DNA of 43,371 nt from Oscillatoriaceae cyanobacterium M33_DOE_052 (GTDB lineage Bacteria > Cyanobacteriota > Cyanobacteriia > Cyanobacteriales > Laspinemataceae). The translations under genes were made by a program, and so were the position numbers. Where the stretch lies: the NCBI GenBank assembly GCA_015296065.1, contig DVDU01000077.1, forward strand, positions 1-43,371, in the 5' to 3' direction. The notes beneath the pieces were generated by a model, which worked only from the letters and a program-made list of their open reading frames with translations, was not told the DNA's origin and made no database searches. Every line of letters begins with the position of its first letter. Within the stretch, counting starts at the first letter, position 1. This document shows positions 36,904-43,371 of this stretch, piece by piece.

Positions 36904-38913
36904 ATGGCCGTTGCGACCAAAAAATCACTCGAAGAACTTTGCATCAATTCCATCCGCTTTTTGGCTATTGATGCTGTAGAAAAAGCAAAGTCTGGGCACC
37001 CGGGACTACCGATGGGCGCAGCACCGATGGCTTTTGTGCTGTGGGACCGCTTTATGCGGTTCAACCCCAAAAATCCCAAATGGTTTAACCGCGATCGCTT
37101 CGTCCTCTCTGCAGGTCACGGTTGTATGCTCCAGTACGCCATGCTCCACCTGACGGGCTATGACAGCGTACCTCTAGAAGAAATTAAGCAATTCCGCCAG
37201 TGGGGCTCGAAAACCCCCGGGCACCCGGAAAACTTCGAGACGGAAGGCGTGGAAGTCACCACCGGTCCTCTGGGCCAGGGGATTGCCAATGCCGTGGGTC
37301 TGGCCATAGCCGAAGCTCACTTAGCGGCTAAGTTTAACAAACCTGACCTCAAAATTGTGGACCATTACACCTATGTCATCCTGGGTGATGGTTGCAATAT
37401 GGAGGGTGTATCTGGGGAAGCCTGCTCTCTGGCGGGCCACCTGGGCCTGGGCAAGTTGATTGCCCTTTATGATGACAACCATATCTCTATCGATGGTGAT
37501 ACTTCCATATCTTTTACCGAAGATGTGGGCAAGCGGTTTGAAGCCTACGGCTGGCATGTGCTGGAAGTCAAAGATGGTAACAACGACCTCGCCGCGATTC
37601 AACAGGCGATCGAAGCTGCCAAGGCTGTCACCGATAAGCCTTCGATGATTAAAGTCCGTACCACCATTGGCTACGGTTCCCCCAACAAGGCTAACACCGC
37701 TGGGGTTCACGGTGCCGCTCTCGGTAAAGATGAGGTGAAGTTCACCCGGGAAAACCTCGGCTGGGAATATGAGCCTTTTGTGGTGCCAGATGAGGCGCTC
37801 GGCCATATGCGCAAAGCTGTAGAGCGTGGCGCTAGCTATGAAGCTGAGTGGAATGCTACTTTTGCTCAATATAAAGCTAAGTATGCCGCCGAAGCCACCG
37901 AATTTGAGCGTCAGCTCTCCGGTAAGCTCCCCGAAGGTTGGGAAAAAGTCCTCCCCACTTACACTCCTGCAGATAAGGGTGTGGCTAGCCGGAAGCACTC
38001 AGAAATTACTCTGAATGCTCTGGCGACGGTGATTCCCGAACTGATTGGCGGTTCTGCTGACCTGACTCACTCTAACCTCACTTTGATGAAGGTCTCTGGG
38101 GACTTCCAAAAGGGTCAGTATCACAACCGTAACCTGCGCTTTGGTGTCCGGGAACATGGGATGGGGGCGATTTGCAATGGTATCGCTCTGCATGGTTCTG
38201 GTTTGATTCCTTATGGTGCCACTTTCCTGGTGTTTGCGGACTATATGCGTCCGGCGATTCGCATTTCGGCTCTGGCTGAAGCTGGCGCCATCTGGGTGAT
38301 GACTCACGACTCGATCGCCCTTGGGGAAGACGGCCCGACGCACCAACCGGTGGAAACTCTCGCCTCTCTGCGGGTAATTCCTAACCTGTTGGTGTTCCGT
38401 CCGGCGGATGGCAATGAGACTTCTGGCGCTTACAAAGTGGCGATCGAAAGCCGCAAGCGTCCTTCCCTGTTGGCTTTGACTCGCCAAAATCTGCCTAACC
38501 TGGCTGGTAGCTCCATTGAAGGTGTCGCCAAAGGTGGTTATATCGTCGCTGATAGTGATGGCACCCCAGATATCATTTTGATTGGCACTGGTAGCGAGGT
38601 GTCTCTCTGTGTGGATGCGGCGGAGAAATTACGCGCTGAAGGTAAGAAAGTGCGCGTGGTTTCTATGCCTTGCACCCTCCTGTTTGACGAGCAAGATGCT
38701 GCTTACCAGGAATCTGTGCTGCCAAAAGCTGTTACCAAACGGTTGGCGGTGGAAGCGGCTTCTAGCTACGGCTGGCATCGCTATGTAGGTTCTGCAGGTG
38801 ATACCGTCACTGTCGATCGCTTTGGCGTTTCCGCTCCCGGCGAAGTGGCGATGGAGAAGTTTGGCTTTACCGTTGACAACGTGGTGGCCAAAGCCAAAGC
38901 TGTTCTAGGCTAA
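36904..38913 (+). CDS. tkt: Transketolase (669 aa)
   Basis: Transketolase moves two-carbon units with TPP in the Calvin cycle and pentose phosphate pathway. The N-terminal motif [14 protein letters not shown], the TPP motif G161-D-G163 ... [22 protein letters not shown], and the C-terminal [17 protein letters not shown] are all standard. ATG at 36904 gives the usual [19 protein letters not shown] start behind a GAGA element. The open frame continues upstream to 36769 (TTG) only through spacer sequence. It follows fabF, but the 376-bp gap with the minisatellite suggests its own promoter between 36771 and 36903. Confidence 0.98.
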   Translation: MAVATKKSLEELCINSIRFLAIDAVEKAKSGHPGLPMGAAPMAFVLWDRFMRFNPKNPKWFNRDRFVLSAGHGCMLQYAMLHLTGYDSVPLEEIKQFRQWGSKTPGHPENFETEGVEVTTGPLGQGIANAVGLAIAEAHLAAKFNKPDLKIVDHYTYVILGDGCNMEGVSGEACSLAGHLGLGKLIALYDDNHISIDGDTSISFTEDVGKRFEAYGWHVLEVKDGNNDLAAIQQAIEAAKAVTDKPSMIKVRTTIGYGSPNKANTAGVHGAALGKDEVKFTRENLGWEYEPFVVPDEALGHMRKAVERGASYEAEWNATFAQYKAKYAAEATEFERQLSGKLPEGWEKVLPTYTPADKGVASRKHSEITLNALATVIPELIGGSADLTHSNLTLMKVSGDFQKGQYHNRNLRFGVREHGMGAICNGIALHGSGLIPYGATFLVFADYMRPAIRISALAEAGAIWVMTHDSIALGEDGPTHQPVETLASLRVIPNLLVFRPADGNETSGAYKVAIESRKRPSLLALTRQNLPNLAGSSIEGVAKGGYIVADSDGTPDIILIGTGSEVSLCVDAAEKLRAEGKKVRVVSMPCTLLFDEQDAAYQESVLPKAVTKRLAVEAASSYGWHRYVGSAGDTVTVDRFGVSAPGEVAMEKFGFTVDNVVAKAKAVLG

Positions 38914-38932
38914 TTCTTGGCATCTGTGTGAT

Positions 38933-38976
38933 AAAACCGGGTTTCTGGAGATATTTTCAGAAACCCGGTTTTTTTG
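38933..38976 (+). terminator. tkt terminator made from an AGAAACCCGGTTTCT-family repeat
   Basis: AAAACCGGGTTTCTG (38933-38947) pairs perfectly with 38958-38972 over a 10-nt loop, giving a 15-bp stem followed by a T-run. The arms are copies of the interspersed palindrome found many times in the island at 40541-41830. Confidence 0.9.
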
Positions 38977-39043
38977 TCGCTGCCCAGGAAATTTGCTTCT
39001 CATCTGGATACAGCCGATTTCAGAGCCGTGAAGTACAATTCTT

Positions 39044-39079
39044 AGCTGTAGGGGTGATTCGCGAATCACCCCTACAGCT
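39044..39079. repeat. 36-bp perfect palindrome, with a second hairpin beside it
   Basis: The half-site AGCTGTAGGGGTGATTCG (39044-39061) is followed directly by its exact complement (39062-39079) with no loop. A half copy is present at 34690-34704. A separate imperfect hairpin (AGTTTGG..TGAGG with CCTCACCAAACT, 39090-39121) follows at once. The rest of 38977-39389 shows no gene and should contain the promoter of the PEP-CTERM gene. Confidence 0.8.
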
Positions 39080-39389
39080 TGTTTGGTCGAGTTTGGGGTG
39101 AGGGCGATACCTCACCAAACTGAGAACCGCTGTAGATTGGGCTTGAATACATAAAATATTCTTTTTGTCAAGAGTAAATGCACTGATTTTACAAAAAAAT
39201 TATCTCAGGTTCAGAATCAGGGGGAAAAATAATTTTTTCTTAAAGATAAAAGGTAAGGGCTGACAAAAGTAGTGGGGCAATGCCATACTAAAAGCCATTA
39301 GGGTAGGGGAAAATAGTTGCTCGACACCCGGATTCATTCAGTAGCCGATCGCCATATTCGAGCATTTCTGATCTTGGAGAATGTCAACC

Positions 39390-40142
39390 ATGCTAACAAC
39401 CAATCAATTTAAGTCTATTCTGCCTTAGGGTGGATTCGCCGGTACAGCCGCACTGGCTGCTGGTCTCACGATCGCCGCTTCCGCCTTCGCTGTTGCACCA
39501 GCGCAAGCACTCCAGTTGACATTTGACAACATTACTGGCAATTATGCGCCCAACGCCCTGACCGGCGAAACCCAGCTCTTTTTAGATGTCACCGACGCCA
39601 CCGGTGGAGAAAACCTTTCTGCCAATCAAGTTCTGTTTAAATTGAGCAACGCTGGACCTGCAGCATCTTCGATTACTCAAATCTACTTCGAGGATATGCT
39701 CAACTCCCTCTCCGGTATCGCCACCAATGGGATTACTGGCAGTGGTAGTGGCGTATCATTCTCCGTATCCACAGGCAATCTCAATCTGCCTGGTGGCAAT
39801 GACTCCAGTGTGAATTTTACAGAGGAATATGGGGTAAGGTCTCTCCCGCCAGTGCAGCCTAGGGGCGTAAATCCCGGAGAATGGGTCAGTGTCCTATTCA
39901 ATTTGAACTCTGGACAAACCCTGCAGAATGTCTTTGATAATTTAGCCAGCCAAGATATGCGCGTTGGTATCCACGTTCAAGGCTTTGCCAACGGTGGTAG
40001 TGAATCTTTTGTGAATCTGCCTCCAAGGGGAGTGACACCACCACCGGCTCAAGTACCAGAACCAGCCACTTTGCTAGGTTTGGGTTTAGTTGGTGGGCTG
40101 ATGGCGGGCTCACGCCGCCGCAAAAATAGCGACAATGCCTAA
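39390..40142 (+). pseudogene. PEP-CTERM sorting-domain protein with in-frame amber in the signal peptide
   Basis: A GGAGA site 9 nt upstream leads to ATG at 39390 (also ATG at 39381 in the same frame): MLTTNQFKSILP, then TAG at 39426-39428. The frame then resumes GGFAGTAALAAGLTIAASAF and APAQA, a classical signal peptide with its cleavage site. The frame continues without further stops through about 208 residues of beta-rich secreted protein. It ends in VPEPATLLGLGLVGGLMAGS plus RRRKN, the PEP-CTERM signal recognised by exosortase. A single base change (for example from AAG, CAG, TGG or TTG) explains the stop. No alternative start keeps the signal peptide; a TTG at 39516 would give a cytoplasmic protein. 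It could be a recent pseudogene, a sequencing error or a read-through case. Confidence 0.8.
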
Positions 40143-40192
40143 TCTGTCCCGGATGAGGTGGTTTCTGTAGCCATCATCATCAGGGGTCCCGT

Positions 40193-40217
40193 AGGGGCAG
40201 CCCCAGTGGCTGCCCCT
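40193..40217 (+). terminator. Hairpin after the PEP-CTERM gene
   Basis: AGGGGCAGCC (40193-40202) pairs perfectly with GGCTGCCCCT (40208-40217) over a 5-nt loop. It lies 50 bp past the stop codon. Only ATCTTTG follows, so termination would be weak. It may simply be one more GTAGGGGCAG-type repeat. Confidence 0.45.
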
Positions 40218-40237
40218 CATCTTTGTGGGGATGGGGG

Positions 40238-40310
40238 CAGCGGTTCGGCCCTTCGGCAGGGCTCAGGACAGGCTTCGCTCACCGATCGGGGGGCAAGGGA
40301 GCAGGGGAGA
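40238..40310. repeat. CGGTTCGG...CTTCGCTCACCGA module, longer version
   Basis: The module CGGTTCGG/CTTCGCTCACCGA and the following GGGGAGCA-like units are shared with 36558-36600. Here about 23 bp (including CCTTCGGCAGGGCTCAGGAC) are inserted between the two halves. From 40318 to 40540 only AT-rich non-coding sequence is seen. Confidence 0.65.
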
Positions 40311-40540
40311 CAACAGAATCATCAAAATGATTTTTTTTAATTGAAAAAATATAAGTGAATTAATTCAAATTTTTATATAAAATTTTTACTGCATTATTTG
40401 CATAAATTCAATAGATAAATATTTCATGTGAATAATGTTGTGGTGTGGAGAAACCTTCTGGCGGCGAATTCCGGGTTGTTTTCTGTAATTTTTTTATCTG
40501 TATTTAGCATATCTATTTCCTGCTCTGAATCATCCCCAAC

Positions 40541-41830
40541 CTAGAAACCCGGTTTCTGAACCCCACGGGATAGCCAAGAAACCCGGTTTCTGCGACAATC
40601 TCCGTCATGGTACGATATTATTCACAGAAACCCGGTTTCTTTGCCCCCAAAATTCCCGTGGTGGGGGGCACGGCGTGATTAAAATTGTTTGTCAAACCCG
40701 AATATTTAGGATGCCGTGCCCCTACAAATGATAATTAAACGACCAAATTATCCCCAATTATCCCCTGTAGTAGCACAGCTACATTAAGATAACGCAAAAA
40801 ACGAGAAATATCAATCACGCCGTGCCCACCCAAACCCCAAAATTCACCCGTGGGTTTCCAGAAACCGGGTTTCTTGATTAAATCTCGGTTTTGATGCCCA
40901 AATTGTCGCAGAAACCCGGTTTCTTTGCCACCCAAAACCCAAATTTGACCCCCAAAACCCAAAATTCATCCCAATTTCCCGTGGTGGGGGGCACGGCGTT
41001 ATTAAGATTGTTTGTCAAACCCGAATATTTAAGATGCCGTGCCCCTACAATGTATAATTTACCCCAAAAATTACCCAAATTTATCCCCTGTAGTAGCACA
41101 GCTACGTTAAGATAACACCAAAAACGAGAAATATCAATCACGCCGTGCCCACCCAAACCCCAAAAATGACCCGTGGGTTTCCAGAAACCGGGTTTCTTGA
41201 TTAAATCTCGGTTTTGATGCCCAAATTGCCGCAGAAACCCGGTTTCTTTGCCACCCAAAACCCAAATTTGACCCCCAAAACCCAAAATTCATCCCAATTT
41301 CCCGTGGTGGGGGGCACGGCGTTATCAAGATTTCTTATAAAACCGAGAGATTTAAGATGCCGTGCCCCTACAAATGATTATTTGACGCCAAAATTACCCC
41401 AAATTTGACCCCAAAACCCAAAATTTATCCAAATTTATCCCCTGTAGGGGCACGGCATCGTTAAGATAACGCAAAAAACGAGAAATATCAATCACGCCGT
41501 GCCCACCCAAACCCCAAAAATGACCCGTGGGTTTCCAGAAACCGGGTTTCTTGATTAAATCTCGGTTTTGATGCCCAAATTGTCACAGAAACCCGGTTTC
41601 TTTGCCCCCAAATTTCCCGTGGTGGGGGGCACGGCGTTATCAAGATTTCTCATAAAACCGAGAGATTTAAGTAGCTGTGCTACTACAAATGATAATTTAA
41701 CGACCAAATTATCCCCAATTATCCCCTGTAGTAGCACAGCTACATTAAGATAACACCAAAAACGAGAAATATCGATCGCGCCGTGCCCCCCCAAACCCCA
41801 AAATTCACCCGTGGGTTTCTGGAAACCCAC
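40541..41830. repeat. Composite repeat array: four units of about 0.3 kb
   Basis: Two AGAAACCCGGTTTCTG copies (about 40541-40600) precede four direct units that start with CAGAAACCCGGTTTCTTTGCC at 40625, 40909, 41232 and 41586. Spacings are 284, 323 and 354 bp, and the last unit is cut near 41830. Each unit carries GGGGGGCACGGCG, a GCCGTGCCCCTAC or GCTGTGCTACTAC segment that can pair with it, CCCCTGTAGTAGCACAGCTAC-type text, and CCGTGGGTTTCCAGAAACCG. The pairing arms switch between a GGGGCACGGC and a GTAGCACAGC version. Minus-strand frames stay open through the units, but the peptides are only translations of the repeat. Confidence 0.9.
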
Positions 41831-41881
41831 CCAAATGGGGGTACTGCCCCCTAATACTTGGCTGTTATGTCGGGGTTTGGT

Positions 41882-42304
41882 TTAATTTTGGGAAATGAAT
41901 AGATTTTCAAAATAATTATTGTGATTCCATTGATAAATCCCAAAATCTTTGATGTCTAGAGTTAAAATCCGTCCCAGTTTGTATTGTTCGGCTAAAACTA
42001 CAAGGGATGCGTCCGCCAAATCCATCGGCACATCTCGATACTTTTGCATCAATTCTTTCAGTCTAGGCAAATGGTGAGGTTTGATGTCAAAGATTTGACA
42101 CAATCCCTCAGATATCGGGGTGAGAAAAGTAATTGATGCCGCCACTCCCCGACGAGATTGTAAAAAATAGCATGTTTCGGTGACGACACACCATGTAGTA
42201 ATCAGAGGTTCATTATATTTACTGAAGCTCTTTTTCGCCACTTCATGGTAGTTATCGTTTTTGTTGGCTAAGGCCACCCAAAACCCAGTATCGACAATAA
42301 TCAT
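41882..42304 (-). CDS. VapC-like PIN-domain toxin (140 aa)
   Basis: The PIN nuclease acidic set is present: D5 (IIVDTGFW), E43 (VVTETCYFL), D95/D98 (MDLADASLV) and D117/D120 (LDIKDF). These toxins cut specific RNAs when the antitoxin is lost. The start codon shares one base with the antitoxin stop (TAATG), indicating translational coupling. The size fits the family. The gene sits just past the repeat array, a typical accessory location. The RNA target cannot be predicted. Confidence 0.9.
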   Translation of the reverse strand: MIIVDTGFWVALANKNDNYHEVAKKSFSKYNEPLITTWCVVTETCYFLQSRRGVAASITFLTPISEGLCQIFDIKPHHLPRLKELMQKYRDVPMDLADASLVVLAEQYKLGRILTLDIKDFGIYQWNHNNYFENLFISQN

Positions 42305-42552
42305 TACCTACCACCTAATTCTTGCCGCAAAATCGCCTCAGAGTCAGCCGCCAGATTGGGTTCAGCTTCAATGCAGCCGATAAAACCAATTTGACTAAAC
42401 CTTTCTAGATGGTTATCGGGAGCATTCACCACCTGCTGATAATAATAGTCCAAGGCAGAATCTAAGATTTGCTCCGGGCTTTTATGGGTTTGGGCTTGGA
42501 TCAGAGCCAGTTTTTCCGCCTGTTTTGCCGTGAGCTGAGTCGTAATTTCCAT
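42304..42552 (-). CDS. Antitoxin of the PIN toxin (82 aa)
   Basis: The N-terminal part (TTQLTAKQAEKLALIQAQTH and SPEQILDSALDYY) has a strand and two helices like a ribbon-helix-helix DNA-binding domain. The C-terminal part (FIGCIEAEPNLAADSEAILR) resembles the toxin-wrapping tail of cyanobacterial PIN antitoxins. A GAGG ribosome-binding site lies 6 nt before the ATG. It is the first gene of the pair and probably represses its own promoter. Confidence 0.85.
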   Translation of the reverse strand: MEITTQLTAKQAEKLALIQAQTHKSPEQILDSALDYYYQQVVNAPDNHLERFSQIGFIGCIEAEPNLAADSEAILRQELGGR

Positions 42553-42577
42553 TTTTGCCTCTTTTTGACTAGAGATT

Positions 42578-42787
42578 TATAGTCATTTCAATTAAGAATG
42601 AGAATGTTTTTTTGGTTAAACCCCGAAGGCAGCCCTCACCCCCAACCCCTCTCCCAGGTAGGGAGAGGGGAGAGGAGAACACGGGGACATTCTGGTCTTA
42701 CTCCCCTTTCTCCCCTTTTGGGAGAAAGGGGTTGGGGGATAGAGGGCAACTGCAAGGGTTGTCTCATTCTTATCTGAAATGACTATA
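42578..42787. mobile_element. 210-bp MITE with 26-bp terminal inverted repeats and TA ends
   Basis: The left end, starting TATAGTCATTTCA (42578-42603), matches the reverse complement of 42762-42787 at 24 of 26 positions. TA dinucleotides stand at both outer ends, as for TA-target IS630-type elements. The interior is a CCCTCACCCCCAACCCCTCTCC / GGAGAAAGGGGTTGGGGG inverted pair with no coding capacity. It lies about 25 bp upstream of the antitoxin ATG, in its promoter region. Confidence 0.85.
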
Positions 42788-43090
42788 CTTTTACAAATGG
42801 GTGCAGCATAGGAAGAGGGCGGCGAAACATGAGGGTAATAATGACATAAACCCCGTAGGGGCGAAGCTACCGGGCAGATATGTTATCGGTGAAAACCAGC
42901 AACCGATTCCCGGGATGCTTCGCCCTCTGCACAATACCAGAGCGAAGCATGAGGGTAATAAATGGTTGGTTTTGTCCGAGAGATTCTTTGCCCTCATGCT
43001 ATGCGCTTAAGCGCAGGCTGCGCCAACGCCCCTACAGAACCACCCCCCCAACCCAAACCCAGCCAACCCCTCGGCAAGCTCAGGGGAACC
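42788..43090. other. Repeat-rich spacer before the right-edge WD40 gene
   Basis: No gene is supported. It contains two direct copies of CATGAGGGTAATAA (about 42828 and 42948), an ATGCTTCG/CGAAGCAT stem, the palindrome TGCGCTTAAGCGCA (43002-43015), and GTAGGGGCG facing CGCCCCTAC across about 170 bp. Confidence 0.55.
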
Positions 43091-43371
43091 CTACACCCGC
43101 CACAACCTCACCACACCATCCCCAGCGGAAGCCAGGTATTTCCCATCAGGACTGAAAGTGGCTATACCTCCAGTGAGTTGGCGCAGTTCCCGTCCCGTCG
43201 CCACATCCGACAGTCGCACCACCCCATCCCAACCCCCAGAAGCCAGGTATTTCCCATCAGGACTGAAGCTGACGCTACTCACACCCTCTGTATGTCCAGT
43301 GAATTGGCGCAGTTCCCGCCCCGTGGCCACATCCCACAGTCGCACGGTTTTATCGTAACTCCCACCCCCAG
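43091..43371 (-). CDS. WD40 repeat protein, C-terminal part, cut by the window edge
   Basis: The frame runs off the right edge. The visible residues begin [14 protein letters not shown] and continue through two nearly identical blades ([32 protein letters not shown]). The last blade is shortened: after RQLTGG about six residues of the usual GHTEGVSSV turn are absent before FSPDGK. The second blade has LSD instead of LWD. The high identity between blades points to recent duplication. Any N-terminal domain, such as a kinase or TIR/NACHT effector, is outside the window. Confidence 0.88.
   Translation of the reverse strand, partial: GGGSYDKTVRLWDVATGRELRQFTGHTEGVSSVSFSPDGKYLASGGWDGVVRLSDVATGRELRQLTGGIATFSPDGKYLASAGDGVVRLWRV

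Noticed and set aside
40735-41830. Minus-strand open frames of 75, 135, 64 and 91 codons in the array, with repeated peptide phrases
   Set aside because: They are translations of the DNA repeat (KPGF/ETGF phrases from AGAAACCCGGTTTCT). They overlap each other and have no start signals or family features.
40541-41830. The array as a CRISPR
   Set aside because: Units are 284-354 bp, repeats are palindromes scattered inside them, there are no equal-length unique spacers, and no cas gene is present.

Overview
The window is chromosomal DNA from a cyanobacterium. The direct evidence is psaC, a DesA-type acyl-lipid Δ12 desaturase, a cyanobacterial threonine synthase, a PEP-CTERM protein, 4-Cys serine/threonine kinases, and many copies of the HIP1 octamer GCGATCGC. 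The dense load of short interspersed repeats (STRR-like heptamer arrays, small TA-flanked MITEs, AGAAACCCGGTTTCT palindromes) is typical of filamentous cyanobacteria. The species cannot be named from sequence alone. No rRNA, tRNA, CRISPR array or complete insertion sequence was seen.

Layout. 1-700 is a repeat-rich spacer with one tiny HMA-like ORF. 702-7446 is a signalling cluster: a WD40 protein on the minus strand, divergent from a 4-Cys pseudokinase with a seven-bladed WD40 propeller and a 4-Cys kinase fused to a right-handed beta-helix. 7727-10790 (minus) holds dprA, a YdcF/DUF218 membrane protein and a membrane-anchored beta-lactamase-fold protein. 10964-14273 (plus) holds a secreted TPR protein, a membrane protein with a minisatellite inserted in its coding sequence, and a cyclase-family hydrolase. 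14411-20403 (minus) holds a B12-binding radical SAM protein, a DevC/DevA-type exporter pair and desA. 21083-25770 holds small conserved proteins, thrC, a coiled-coil protein and an alpha/beta hydrolase.

25771-26845 has no convincing gene. 26846-31498 (plus) holds a secreted protein with a possible muramidase-like domain, then a FecR-domain protein followed at once by a CHASE2 adenylate cyclase, probably one signalling unit. 31809-38913 is a housekeeping block: glmS and psaC on minus, acpP, fabF and tkt on plus. This gene order is, to my knowledge, shared by many cyanobacteria. 39390-40142 is a PEP-CTERM gene with an in-frame amber codon in its signal peptide. 40143-41880 is a repeat island with a composite array of four roughly 0.3-kb units. 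It is followed by a VapC-like PIN toxin with its antitoxin, a 210-bp MITE, and a WD40 gene running off the right edge.

The most unusual signals are repeat invasions that touch genes. One heptamer array supplies the last codons and stop of the first WD40 gene, and a second abuts its start. A 9-bp minisatellite lies in frame in a membrane protein, with a sister copy directly after the fabF stop. The AGAAACCCGGTTTCT repeat serves as the tkt terminator. No clearly new defence system was found. The best candidates for undescribed biology are the WD40/pseudokinase/beta-helix-kinase cluster and the AEGTR-domain secreted protein.
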